Notes: generated from the sequence alone by a model not told the origin. Shown: positions 8,497 to 18,550, numbered from the stretch's first letter. The stretch: 64,000 bases of DNA from Gemmatimonadota bacterium (GCA_028287235.1 JAQBQB010000019.1:40184-104183), one strand, 5' to 3'. Numbers and translations are program-made.

Positions 8497-9762
8497 TTGC
8501 TTAAGAAGGTTGTGAAATTGCTGACGGCCGTCGCGGCCGTCGTGTCCATCGCGGCGTGCAGCGAAAAGCTCGAGGCCGGAAAATCGTGCCCGTTGCTCTG
8601 CCCCACGCAGGCGGTGACCCTGTTGGACACGACGATCGACGCGGTGGTCGTCGATACCACGGTCCTCGGTCTGCCGCCGATCGGCACCGAGACGTACTTG
8701 ATGCTCGCTTCGCACGGCGACACGCTCGAGACGCGCGCGATCGTTCGCTTCGACACGCTGCCTCAGACGTACACGAAGAGCGGCACGGATAGCACCATCG
8801 TGTCGATCGACAGCGCGACGCTCGTCACGCCCATCGTGAAGCCGGATTCGGCGCACCGTCCAACGTCGCCGGTGACGATCGAAGTCTACGACGTCGATAC
8901 CGCGGCGACGGACACGGTGTCGTCGATCCTCGGGTCGCTCTTCCGACCCGACCGGTTCCTCGGATCCAAGACCTTCGCGCCGGAATCGCTGCTCGATACG
9001 CTGCGAATCCCGATCTCCACCGACTCCGTGCTCGACCGGGTGAAGAACGGCAAGCGGCTTCGCGTCGGCTACCGGTTGCGCAGCACGCCGGGATACGACA
9101 TCCGCATCGGCACGACGCAGAACGGCCAGGCAGTGTCGCTGCGCATCAAAGCGTCCAAGGACACGACGGCAACGCCGGTCGTCGTCACGCCGCTGTCGAA
9201 TACGCCGACGGACCAGCCGTTCATCGCCGGCCCGCTCGCTGACTACACGATCGTGCTCAAAGGATTGACGACGACGCCTCCGACGCTGTTGTCGGTGGGC
9301 GGCGTACCGTCGCGGCGCGCCTTTTTGCACTTCAACGTTCCGTCGCACATCGTGGACTCCACGACGATCGTGCGAGCGTCGCTGCTCCTCACCCAGGTGC
9401 CGAATCGCCGGGTGGATCAGCGCGATTCGGTGTACGTATTTCCGCTCGCCGTGCTTGCCGCGCCGGTCGTGACCGATATCGCGAGCGCACTGCAGTTTCT
9501 CGGGGGGAACGGACAGTTCGGGCTCGACTCGGTACGCATGGCTCCCTCGGACAGCGGCCTCCGCTCGTTCGAGATCGCGGGGCTGGTGCGGACCTGGCGG
9601 AGCCAGCCGCTCACGGTGAGCCCGCGCAGCATCGCGTTGCGAAGCGGAGCGGAGGCGCAGCTTCCGGCGCAGTTCGATTTCTTTTCGACGAAGGGCCCGG
9701 CCGGGCTGAGGCCTCGCCTTCGAATCACGTACGTGCCGCAAACAAGCTACGGGTTGCCATGA
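8497..9762 (+). CDS. Exported lipoprotein with DNRLRE-like repeats
   Basis: Begins at a TTG codon with a good ribosome-binding site (ggagag, 6 bp upstream). The 421-residue product has a signal peptide and lipobox (SIAACSEK). The body is Thr/Asp/Ser-rich beta-structure. Segments such as RRAFLHFNVP and ETRAIVRFDTLP resemble the DNRLRE-type extracellular domain, in which a strand ending in F.VP is followed by an Ala/Leu-rich strand (RASLLLTQVP). The stop overlaps the next outer membrane protein by 4 bp (ATGA), so the two are likely a functional pair at the outer membrane. Function unknown. Confidence 0.75.
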   Translation: MLKKVVKLLTAVAAVVSIAACSEKLEAGKSCPLLCPTQAVTLLDTTIDAVVVDTTVLGLPPIGTETYLMLASHGDTLETRAIVRFDTLPQTYTKSGTDSTIVSIDSATLVTPIVKPDSAHRPTSPVTIEVYDVDTAATDTVSSILGSLFRPDRFLGSKTFAPESLLDTLRIPISTDSVLDRVKNGKRLRVGYRLRSTPGYDIRIGTTQNGQAVSLRIKASKDTTATPVVVTPLSNTPTDQPFIAGPLADYTIVLKGLTTTPPTLLSVGGVPSRRAFLHFNVPSHIVDSTTIVRASLLLTQVPNRRVDQRDSVYVFPLAVLAAPVVTDIASALQFLGGNGQFGLDSVRMAPSDSGLRSFEIAGLVRTWRSQPLTVSPRSIALRSGAEAQLPAQFDFFSTKGPAGLRPRLRITYVPQTSYGLP

Positions 9763-10931
9763 CCATGCGACGGATACTTCGACTCGCGCGCGCCGTTCGC
9801 GGTCGCACGGTACTTTCTTTCGCGTTGATCGCCGCGCCGGCGGTTGGGCTTCATGCGCAGTCGAATCTGAGCACGCAGGGATTTGGCTATCCGGTCGGCC
9901 AGCAGAGCGCGCGCTCGCTGGGTGCCGGTGGCGCGCTGAGCGAGATCGATCCGCTGTCGCCCGTCAACCCGGCCAGCCTCGCGTTGATCGGGTCGCGGAT
10001 GCTGTACTTCCAGATCGAGCCGGAGTACCGCACCGTCACGACTGCCGCGGGCACCGAGCGCACGACCACGGCGCGCTACCCGAACGTCTTCGGCGCGTTG
10101 CCGATCGGCAGCAACTTTGTGGTGAGCCTCGGCGCGTCCACGCTGCTCGATCGGACGGCCACGACCTCGTTCAACTCGACGCAATTCCTGTCGGGCCACG
10201 ATAGCGTGCCGATGACGACGACGTTCCACATCGACGGCGCCATGGACGACGTCCGCCTCGCCGGTGCGTGGGCGCCGGTGAGCTGGTTGCGCGTCGGCCT
10301 CGGAGTGCACGCCATCACGGGGCACAACCTGATCAACCTGTCGCAGAAGTTCGCCGATTCGGTCACGTTCGCGGCGTTCACGCAATCGCGCGTGCTCGGC
10401 TTCAGCGGCTCCGCGCTGTCGGCGGGTGTTCAGTTCGTGTCGCAGGCGTGGCTGGCGTCGGTATCGGCGCGCAAAGGCGGGTCGCTCAGCCTCAATGCCG
10501 AAGACACTGTGGTCTCGCGGGCGAGGGTTCCGGACCGGTTCGGTGGATCGATCGCCTACACCGGCATTGCCGGCTCGGCCATCTCTGTTCGAGCTGACCG
10601 TGACAGCTGGTCGGCGCTGGGCAACCTCGGATCGCCAGGGCTCATCGGCGTGGACGCATGGGACACCAGCATCGGCGCCGACATCGCTGGCCCGCGGTTC
10701 GGACAGCAGTCGCTGTATTTGCGCGGCGGCTTTCGCGATCGCACGCTGCCGTTCGAGGCCGCGAACCAGATCGTCCGTGAGAAGAGCTTCAGCGGCGGGT
10801 TGGGCGCCGCGTTCGCGAACGCGCACATCCTCGCCGATCTCGCCGTGGTTCACGCCAACCGCACTGCGGTCAACGTGCCCGCCACGGAGCACGCGTGGAC
10901 GATCAGCATTGGACTCAGCGTTCGTCCGTGA
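9759..10931 (+). CDS. Predicted outer-membrane beta-barrel protein
   Basis: 390 residues with a basic, hydrophobic signal peptide (about residues 1-32, ending GLHAQ). The mature N-terminus (GFGYPVGQQSARSLGAGGAL, then DPLSPVNPASLAL) resembles PorV/UPF0164-like and FadL-like barrels, in which an Ala-rich gating segment precedes alternating strands. The remainder is alternating amphipathic beta strands. The start overlaps the lipoprotein stop; an in-frame ATG six bases later is an alternative. Barrel call is structural inference; the substrate is unknown. Confidence 0.7.
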   Translation: MTMRRILRLARAVRGRTVLSFALIAAPAVGLHAQSNLSTQGFGYPVGQQSARSLGAGGALSEIDPLSPVNPASLALIGSRMLYFQIEPEYRTVTTAAGTERTTTARYPNVFGALPIGSNFVVSLGASTLLDRTATTSFNSTQFLSGHDSVPMTTTFHIDGAMDDVRLAGAWAPVSWLRVGLGVHAITGHNLINLSQKFADSVTFAAFTQSRVLGFSGSALSAGVQFVSQAWLASVSARKGGSLSLNAEDTVVSRARVPDRFGGSIAYTGIAGSAISVRADRDSWSALGNLGSPGLIGVDAWDTSIGADIAGPRFGQQSLYLRGGFRDRTLPFEAANQIVREKSFSGGLGAAFANAHILADLAVVHANRTAVNVPATEHAWTISIGLSVRP

Positions 10932-10938
10932 GCCGGCC

Positions 10939-12144
10939 GTGGAACTCGACGCCCCGCTGCTCGCCACCGCACCGCTGATCCTCGTCGCGGACGACGTCGC
11001 GGCCAACGTGGAGCTGCTGTTCGACCAGCTCCACGTGCTGGGCTTCCGCGCGATCGCGGCGTCGGACGGGCCGAGCGCCCTGGCGGCCTGCTTCGAGCAT
11101 CGTCCCGATCTGTGCATTCTCGACGTGTCGATGCCGGCGGGAGACCTGGGTGTCGACGACCGGTCCACCGGGTTCGAGGTCTGCCGCCGGATCAAGCGCG
11201 ATCCGCGCACGAAGAGCATTCCGATCATCTTCGTCACGGCGCTAAACGACACGACCGATCGCGTGAAGGCGATCGAGGCAGGCGGCGACGACTTCCTCAC
11301 GAAGCCGCACAACCGGTTGGTGCTCGGCGCGCGCGTGCGCAGCCTGCTCAAGCTCAAGGCGGCGACGGATTCGCTCGAGGACACGCTCCGCAAGCTGCGC
11401 GAAGTCGAAAAGATGCGCGACGATCTCATGAAGATGATCGTGCACGATCTCAAGACCCCGCTCACCGCGGTGCTCGCGACCACGGAGATGCTGATCGACG
11501 GCGACTTCGGCCCGCTCAACGACGAGCAGCGAAAGATGCTCGCCGACGCGGAGGGGAAGGCCGAAGATCTGCTGGCGCTCATCGGCGACCTGCTCGAGGT
11601 GTCGCGGATCGAAGAGGCCACGATGTCGCTCGACCTGCAGCCGATCGCGCCCGCGGCGCTCCTGAACGAAGTCGTCAATGAGTGGTCGATCCGCTTTCAG
11701 CAGGAGAAGGCGACGGCCACGGTCGACGTTGCCGACGACGCGCCGGTCTTCGAGGCGGACAAGGCGCTGCTCAAGCGCGTGCTCGGCAACCTCGTGCAGA
11801 ACGCCGTGACGCATTCGGCGAACGACATCACGCTGCACCTGTCGGCGCGCGGGGAGGGCGATGGGATTTTGTTCACCATTGCCGACAACGGACCGGGCAT
11901 TCCGCCGGAATACCACGAAGTGATCTTCCGCAAGTTCGAGCGCGTGAAGAACCCGAACATCCCGCGCACGCGCAGCTCCGGGCTCGGCCTGGCCTTCTGC
12001 AAGCTGGTGATCGACGCGCACGGAGGCCGCATCTGGGTGCAGAGCGGCGGCGACGGCGAGGGAAGCGCCTTTCACTTCACGCTCCCCATCCATCCGCCGC
12101 ACCGCGAAGTGCGCGTCACGGCCGGCGGAGTGGTGCCGGCGTGA
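10939..12144 (+). CDS. Response regulator-histidine kinase fusion (REC-HisKA-HATPase), soluble
   Basis: 401 residues from a GTG start seven bases after the upstream stop; the longer frame overlaps that gene. An N-terminal REC domain (residues 12-140) has acidic pair Asp18-Asp19, phospho-acceptor Asp62 (CILDVSMP), and a Lys in FLTKPHN. HisKA follows with His169 (KMIVHDLKTPLTAVLA), then LGNLVQNAVTHS and the ATP lid IADNGPGIPPEY and SGLGLAFCKLVIDAHGG. There are no membrane helices, so it is cytoplasmic and probably takes phosphate from another kinase. The REC loop after Asp62 carries about nine extra residues (AGDLGVDDRSTG). The stop overlaps mtaB as GTGA. Confidence 0.9.
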   Translation: MELDAPLLATAPLILVADDVAANVELLFDQLHVLGFRAIAASDGPSALAACFEHRPDLCILDVSMPAGDLGVDDRSTGFEVCRRIKRDPRTKSIPIIFVTALNDTTDRVKAIEAGGDDFLTKPHNRLVLGARVRSLLKLKAATDSLEDTLRKLREVEKMRDDLMKMIVHDLKTPLTAVLATTEMLIDGDFGPLNDEQRKMLADAEGKAEDLLALIGDLLEVSRIEEATMSLDLQPIAPAALLNEVVNEWSIRFQQEKATATVDVADDAPVFEADKALLKRVLGNLVQNAVTHSANDITLHLSARGEGDGILFTIADNGPGIPPEYHEVIFRKFERVKNPNIPRTRSSGLGLAFCKLVIDAHGGRIWVQSGGDGEGSAFHFTLPIHPPHREVRVTAGGVVPA

Positions 12145-13394
12145 GGGTGTACCTGCGCACCTTCGGGTGTCGCGCGAACCAGTACGACACCGAAGCGGTT
12201 CGCACGATGCTCGAGGAGAGCGGCCACGCCATCGTGTCTTCGGCGGCCGACGCGGACGTTGCGGTGTTCAACAGCTGCGCGGTGACGTCGGACGCCGAGG
12301 CGGAGCTGCGAAAGGTCGTGCGGCGCGCGGCGCGGGAGCAGCCGGCGCTTCGGAGCGTCGTCATGGGCTGCGCCGCCGCGCTCGACGACGATCGGCCTGT
12401 GGCGCTCCAACTGCGCGGCCTGCCGTCGGTGGAGCAGGTCGTCGCCGGCGCGGACATGCCGGCGATCGCCGCGGCGCTCGCCCTGCCGCCGGGTTCGGCC
12501 AACGTCGTCACGCGCACGCAGAGTGGCACGCGTGCGCTGCTCCGCATCCAGGACGGCTGCGACGAGCACTGCACCTTCTGCGCGACGACGATGGCGCGCG
12601 GCGCGAGTCGCAGCCGCTCGCTCGACGACGTCGTGCGCGAAGCGGCCGGACTGGCCGAACGCCATCCGGAGATCGTGATCACCGGCATTCACATCGGCAG
12701 CTACGGCGCCGACATCGGCTCGTCGCTCGGCGCGTTGCTGACGCGCCTCGTGCGCGAGGTGCCGCAGGCGCGCTTTCGGCTGTCGTCGATCGAGGCGACG
12801 GAGCTCGACGACACGCTCGTCGATCTGCTCGCCGGTGCGCCGCGACAGCTCGTTCCTCACGTGCACGCGCCGCTCCAGAGCGGTTCCGATCCGTTGCTTC
12901 GGCGCATGGGGCGGAATTGGTATACAAGTGCTACTTATTCATCCGCCGTCGAGGCCCTGGCCGGCCGAATGAGCATTCTTGGATTGGGCGCCGACGTCAT
13001 TGCCGGCTTTCCCGGCGAGACAGATGCCGACCATCGGGCAACAGTTGACTTAGTCAACTATTTGCCGTTCACGTACCTGCACGTGTTTCCGTACTCCGTG
13101 CGTCCAGGTACCGCGGCGGTCCGGCTGCCGAACCACGTAGCACCGCCGGTGGCGCAGCAGCGCGCGGCGGAGCTGCGCGAGATTGGTGCGCGGAAGGCCG
13201 CCGGCTACGCCGCCAGCCGCTCGGGCGGCACCGCGGACGTCGTCGTGCTCGGGTCGCGCGGGGAGCGCGAAGGGCTGACCGGAGATTATCTTACGGTCAC
13301 CCCAGCCGACCCGTCGCTTCCGCGTGGAGCTCGCTTCACGGGCCGGCTCGCCATGGAGCGCGACCGCCTGCTCGCGCTGACCGCCGATTGCTGA
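12141..13394 (+). CDS. mtaB: tRNA t6A37 C2-methylthiotransferase MtaB
   Basis: Radical-SAM enzyme converting t6A37 to ms2t6A37 in tRNAs reading ANN codons. The 417-residue protein has the N-terminal UPF0004 domain with three cluster cysteines (TFGCRANQYDTE, FNSCAVTSD, MGCAA) and the radical-SAM CxxxCxxC in GCDEHCTFCATTMARG. RTFGCRANQ with Arg rather than QMN distinguishes the MtaB group from MiaB. The GTG start overlaps the kinase stop (GTGA). A stretch around 12,910-13,060 is visibly richer in A/T than its surroundings. miaB follows 16 bp later. Confidence 0.93.
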   Translation: MRVYLRTFGCRANQYDTEAVRTMLEESGHAIVSSAADADVAVFNSCAVTSDAEAELRKVVRRAAREQPALRSVVMGCAAALDDDRPVALQLRGLPSVEQVVAGADMPAIAAALALPPGSANVVTRTQSGTRALLRIQDGCDEHCTFCATTMARGASRSRSLDDVVREAAGLAERHPEIVITGIHIGSYGADIGSSLGALLTRLVREVPQARFRLSSIEATELDDTLVDLLAGAPRQLVPHVHAPLQSGSDPLLRRMGRNWYTSATYSSAVEALAGRMSILGLGADVIAGFPGETDADHRATVDLVNYLPFTYLHVFPYSVRPGTAAVRLPNHVAPPVAQQRAAELREIGARKAAGYAASRSGGTADVVVLGSRGEREGLTGDYLTVTPADPSLPRGARFTGRLAMERDRLLALTADC

Positions 13395-13410
13395 CCGCTG
13401 ACCGCTGCTC

Positions 13411-14751
13411 ATGACCGACCCTCGTCCCACCGTCTACGTCGAGACGTACGGCTGCCAGATGAACGTCAGCGACTCCGAGCTGATGCTCGGCAAGCTCGCG
13501 GCGCATGGCTATGACGCCGTCGATCATCCCGACGGTGCGGACGTCATCCTGGTCAATACCTGCGCCATTCGCGAGCACGCTGAAACGCGCGTCATCGGCC
13601 GGTTGGGTGAGCTCAGGCGCAACATGAAGCCGGGCGCGATCGTCGGCGTGACGGGGTGCATGGCACAACGGCTCGGCCCAGTGCTGCTCGAGAAGGCGAA
13701 GCACGTGAGCCTCGTCATCGGACCCGACGGCTATCGCGCGCTGCCCGCGCTGATCGACGGCGCGCGTCGCGGCCAGCGCGCCAGCGCCACCACCTTCGAC
13801 CTCGAAGAGCACTACGAGGATTTCCAACCTCGGCGCTTCGACAACGTGAAGGCGTGGATTCCGGTGCAGCGCGGGTGCGACTATCGCTGCACCTACTGTA
13901 TCGTGCCCACGACCCGCGGTCCCGAGCGCAGCCGCAAGCTCGCCGACGTCGTGCGCGAGACGGAGACCGTCGTCGCGGAGGGCATGTCGGAAGTCGTGCT
14001 GCTCGGACAGACGGTCAACTCGTACCACGACGGCGAGAGCGACTTCGCCGACTTGCTGCGGGCGGTGGGCGCGGTGCCCGGTGTGCGGCGCCTGCGCTTC
14101 ACCAGCCCGCATCCGAACGACTTCAGCACCCGCGTGATCGCCGCCATGGCGACCGTCGACGCGGTGTGCGAGCACGTGCATCTCCCCATGCAATCCGGCT
14201 CGACGAAGATCCTCAAGCGCATGCTGCGCCGGTACACGCGCGAAGGCTACGTGGAGTGCGTCGACCGGCTGCGCAGCGCGATCCCCGGGCTGTCGGTGAC
14301 GACGGACATCATCGTCGGCTTTCCCGGCGAGACCGACGAAGACTTCGAGGAGACGCTGTCCGTCGTGCGAGCGGTTGGATTCTCCGAAGGCTTCACCTTC
14401 AAGTTCTCGCCGCGCGACGGCACGCCGGCCACACGCATGCCCGCCGAGCTCACCGTGCCCGACGAGGTGGCGAGCGAGCGACTGGCCACCCTCGTCGCGA
14501 CGATGCGGGCCCACTCGCGCGTCGAGAACATGGGACTGCTCGGCCGCCGCTGCGAGGTGCTCGTGGAAAAAGAAGCGCGCCGCGGCGGCGATCTCGTGCA
14601 GACGCGCACGCGTGACTTCAAGACTGTGCTCGTGCCGGGCGACGCGAGCATGATCGGCCAGTACTTGAACGTCGAGCTCACGGGCACCACCGGCTCGACG
14701 TTCACCGGACAGATCGTGAGCGAGCGCCGGCCGCTCCCGATGGCCGGGTGA
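13411..14751 (+). CDS. miaB: tRNA-2-methylthio-N6-dimethylallyladenosine synthase MiaB
   Basis: Radical-SAM methylthiotransferase that makes ms2i6A37. The 446-residue protein has the UPF0004 domain with cluster cysteines in ETYGCQMNVSDSE, VNTCAIRE and TGCMAQR, the radical-SAM motif GCDYRCTYCIVPTTRG, and a C-terminal TRAM domain (LVQTRTRDFKTVLVPGD). QMNVSDSE is the MiaB signature. Neighbouring mtaB suggests joint expression of both position-37 methylthiolation enzymes. Confidence 0.96.
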   Translation: MTDPRPTVYVETYGCQMNVSDSELMLGKLAAHGYDAVDHPDGADVILVNTCAIREHAETRVIGRLGELRRNMKPGAIVGVTGCMAQRLGPVLLEKAKHVSLVIGPDGYRALPALIDGARRGQRASATTFDLEEHYEDFQPRRFDNVKAWIPVQRGCDYRCTYCIVPTTRGPERSRKLADVVRETETVVAEGMSEVVLLGQTVNSYHDGESDFADLLRAVGAVPGVRRLRFTSPHPNDFSTRVIAAMATVDAVCEHVHLPMQSGSTKILKRMLRRYTREGYVECVDRLRSAIPGLSVTTDIIVGFPGETDEDFEETLSVVRAVGFSEGFTFKFSPRDGTPATRMPAELTVPDEVASERLATLVATMRAHSRVENMGLLGRRCEVLVEKEARRGGDLVQTRTRDFKTVLVPGDASMIGQYLNVELTGTTGSTFTGQIVSERRPLPMAG

Positions 14752-14811
14752 TTCCACTCGCAACGCAATGATGAGAGGCGTGGCGGCGCCGGAGCCGACA
14801 CTCCGCGCCAC

Positions 14812-17031
14812 ATGCCTCTCGTCGCAATCGCACTCGCCGCATATGTCGCCGGCCTGCTGGCCGGCTTTGCCCATTCGGTAGTTCTCGCAATCGGCGGCCT
14901 CACGGCCGCCGTGGCGATCGGCATGCGGCGCGGCCGAGACGGAGGGCGGGCGTTTGCGCTCGGCGCGCTGGTCGTCGCCGGCGGGTTGGTGGCCGCGACC
15001 GCGACGGCGACCGACGAGCGCTGTCTCGCCACGGCGGCGCATCGAGTCGTGTTGACGCTCGTGCTCGACGACAGCGTTGGACCGGGCACCAACGGCCGCG
15101 CGCGTCTCGACGGGTGCGAGGGCTCGGCATGGCTCGCGGTGGAGCAGGGCGAGGCGAGCGCGGGCAGTACCATCACGGCGCGCGGCGAGATCTTCGCGTC
15201 GCAGCGTGGGCTCCTCGTGCAACACGCGGCGATCGTCGTGGTGCGAGGTCCGCCGCTGCTGGGCCGATTGCGCACGGCCGCGGGCCACGCCATCGATCGA
15301 ACGTTTCGCGGCGACGCACCCCTCGTACGCGCCTTGCTGATTGCCGACCGCCGAGAGCTGACTCCTGAAGTGCGCGACAGCTTCGCCGCGGCCGGTCTCG
15401 CGCACATTCTCGCCATCGCCGGGCTGCACATCGGGATCATCGCCGCGGCGTTGGCATTGGCGCTCGAGCTCTCCGGCGTGCCGCGCCGCCGCGCCGCGGT
15501 GGTCACGATCGTCGTCGTGATCGCCTACGTCGCAATGATCGGCGCACCCATTCCCGCGCTTCGTTCGGCGACGATGTTGACGACGCTTCTCCTCAGCCGT
15601 CTCGTGCAGCGTCCCACGTCGCGGTGGGCCATCGTGGCGCTCGGCGCGTCGCAGCCCGTGCTCGCGCCGCGCGTCGTGCTCGATGCCGGGTATCAGTTGA
15701 GCGTCGTCGGCGTCGCGGCGATGATCGCCGGCGCGCGGCTGAGCAAGCGGCTCGGTGCGCACCGGCGGTCCGAGATCGTGAAGGCCATTCTCGTGACGTT
15801 GATCGGCACGACGGTCGCGACGATTGCCTCGGCGCCAATCGTGGCGTGGGTGTTTGGGCGGGTCAGCGTGATCGCGCCGCTGAGCAATCTCGCGGCGGCG
15901 CCGCTCATCGCGCTGGCGCAGCCAATGATCTTTTGCGGGTTGGTGCTTTCGCCGATCCATCCGCTCGCCGCGCTCATCGCCGACGCGGCGCATCCGATCC
16001 TCGCCGGCCTCACGTTCGTCGCGACGACGAGCGCGTCGATCCCGAACGCCTCGATCACCGTGGCCCCCACGGCGATCGCCGCGCTCATCGCGTGTGCGAT
16101 GTCAGCGGGAGTGCTCGTCGCCTGTCTGTTAGCGGAGTGGACGCGTCCCGCGATCGTGGCGTCGCTCGCGGCGATGTTGCTCGTGTGGCTGCCCGTCGCG
16201 CCGGCCGAAGAAGGGCTCGTCGAGCTGCACATGATCGACGTGGGGCAGGGCGACGCGATCGCGCTGCGTACGCCGCACGCCCACTGGATTCTCTTCGACG
16301 CGGGCGGCGCCTGGCGCGGTGGCGACGCCGGACGCTCCACCGTGATTCCATACCTCGGGCGGCGCGGCGGCACGCTCGATCTGTTCGTGCTGTCGCATCC
16401 GCACACGGACCACGTGGGAGGCGCGCCGAGCATTTTGCGAGCGCTGCATCCCGCCGCGTACGTGGATGCGGGCTTTCCCGGACCCGCGGAGTCGTATCGT
16501 GCGTCGCTGGACGCAGCCCGTGACGCGCACGTGCGCTGGGTGCGCGCACATCCCGGCGATACGCTCACCATCGATGGCGTCGCGCTCTCCTTTCTCGCGC
16601 CCGATTCGGCGTGGACCGCGGGGCTGGTCGATCCCAACCTCGCCAGTGTGGTCGCGCTCGTTCGGGTCGGCAACGTTCGGATGCTCCTCATGGGCGACGC
16701 CGAGCGGCCCGAGGAAGACTGGCTCCTCGCGCACGACTCGGCCGCACTGTCGGCCGATGTACTGAAGGTGGGACACCACGGCAGCGCGACCAGCAGTACG
16801 CCGCGCTTCCTCCGCGCCGTGCGCCCGCGGCTCGCGCTCGTCTCGGTGGGGGCGGGGAATAGCTACCACCTGCCGTCGCCCGACATCATGCGTGCCCTCG
16901 CCGCGCAGGGGGCGCAAGTATTGCGCACCGACCGCCTGGGAACGATCGTCGCCCGCACCGATGGACACCGGATCTTCGTGGAGACCGCAGGAGACGCATG
17001 GGAATTGCCGCCGCGCTCACAACGGCCCTGA
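14812..17031 (+). CDS. comEC: DNA internalisation competence protein ComEC/Rec2
   Basis: Inner-membrane channel for uptake of single-stranded transforming DNA. The 739-residue protein has an N-terminal membrane pair plus DUF4131-like OB region, the central Competence domain (VRALLIADRRELTPEVRDSF, then GLAHILAIAGLHIGI) with many membrane helices, and a C-terminal metallo-beta-lactamase domain (HMIDVGQGDAI, SHPHTDHVGG, GHHGSATSSTP). Length is normal for the family. Other competence genes are not in the window. The 3' end overlaps the next gene by 34 bp in a different frame. Confidence 0.94.
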   Translation: MPLVAIALAAYVAGLLAGFAHSVVLAIGGLTAAVAIGMRRGRDGGRAFALGALVVAGGLVAATATATDERCLATAAHRVVLTLVLDDSVGPGTNGRARLDGCEGSAWLAVEQGEASAGSTITARGEIFASQRGLLVQHAAIVVVRGPPLLGRLRTAAGHAIDRTFRGDAPLVRALLIADRRELTPEVRDSFAAAGLAHILAIAGLHIGIIAAALALALELSGVPRRRAAVVTIVVVIAYVAMIGAPIPALRSATMLTTLLLSRLVQRPTSRWAIVALGASQPVLAPRVVLDAGYQLSVVGVAAMIAGARLSKRLGAHRRSEIVKAILVTLIGTTVATIASAPIVAWVFGRVSVIAPLSNLAAAPLIALAQPMIFCGLVLSPIHPLAALIADAAHPILAGLTFVATTSASIPNASITVAPTAIAALIACAMSAGVLVACLLAEWTRPAIVASLAAMLLVWLPVAPAEEGLVELHMIDVGQGDAIALRTPHAHWILFDAGGAWRGGDAGRSTVIPYLGRRGGTLDLFVLSHPHTDHVGGAPSILRALHPAAYVDAGFPGPAESYRASLDAARDAHVRWVRAHPGDTLTIDGVALSFLAPDSAWTAGLVDPNLASVVALVRVGNVRMLLMGDAERPEEDWLLAHDSAALSADVLKVGHHGSATSSTPRFLRAVRPRLALVSVGAGNSYHLPSPDIMRALAAQGAQVLRTDRLGTIVARTDGHRIFVETAGDAWELPPRSQRP

Positions 17032-17372
17032 TCGGCCGGCCGACGGAGCTTCCCGCGGATCTTCTCGAGCGGTATCCCGAGCTCGCGCGGGCCACCTGGC
17101 GGCGCGGCGGATTGCCGGTGCGCGTCGGAGGGTGGTGCCTCGGGCGGGCGTCGGTGTCGGCGATCACGCTGTGGCACACGATCTGGCTCGCGCCGAACGT
17201 CTCGCCGTCGGACGAATTGCTCTTGCACGAGCTCCGACACGTCGACCAGTTTGAAGCGAGTGCGCTGTTCCCGCTGGCGTACCTATGGCAGTCGCTACGC
17301 CACGGCTATGTTAGGAATCGCTTCGAGGTCGACGCGCGCCAGTACGCCGCGCGACGTGTTCGAGAACCGTAA
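16998..17372 (+). CDS. Small zincin-like protein with HELRH motif
   Basis: 124 residues, function unknown. The sequence LLLHELRHVDQFEA contains an HExxH zinc-binding motif; NRFEVDARQYA near the C-terminus could supply a third ligand. The same arrangement (HELxHVxQ, a hydrophobic helix such as FPLAYLWQSLRHGY, then FE.DA) occurs in short uncharacterised bacterial proteins. No signal peptide is evident. Start at ATG 16998 inside the comEC 3' end; it is followed by fbp with a short gap. Whether it is an active peptidase is not shown. Confidence 0.7.
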   Translation: MGIAAALTTALIGRPTELPADLLERYPELARATWRRGGLPVRVGGWCLGRASVSAITLWHTIWLAPNVSPSDELLLHELRHVDQFEASALFPLAYLWQSLRHGYVRNRFEVDARQYAARRVREP

Positions 17373-17391
17373 TAACTCTTCTTCCGAGAGG

Positions 17392-18429
<1,038 letters not shown>

Positions 18430-18454
18430 CATCGAGGGTTCCGGGCCAGCTGGG

Positions 18455-18550
18455 CGAATCACTCTAGCGCGAAGGTCGCTGAAAAGCCTCCACGAAGTCC
18501 CCTTTTCTCCGTGTGAGGCTTTTCAGCGCGCGTCAGGATAGAGTGATTCG
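18455..18550. terminator. Nested inverted repeat between convergent fbp and peptidase genes, probable bidirectional terminator
   Basis: Two nested perfect palindromic pairs. The inner arms are 14 bp each (18477-18490 and 18515-18528, cgctgaaaagcctc and its complement) around a 24-nt loop. The outer arms are 12 bp each (18455-18466 and 18539-18550, cgaatcactcta and its complement). The linkers between them do not fully pair. The inner arms include AAAA/TTTT, and the element lies between two converging genes, which fits a two-way terminator. No clean U-tract follows the stem on either strand. Confidence 0.65.

Noticed and set aside
9747..11678. Open frame of 643 codons on the minus strand opposite the outer-membrane protein and REC-kinase genes.
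   Set aside because: Antisense to genes with clear domains; Ser/Arg-rich shadow translation.
13336..15993. Very long open frame (885 codons) on the minus strand across miaB and comEC.
   Set aside because: Antisense to two clear genes; the translation is Arg/His/Gly-rich low-complexity typical of the complementary frame of GC-rich coding DNA, with no family motifs.
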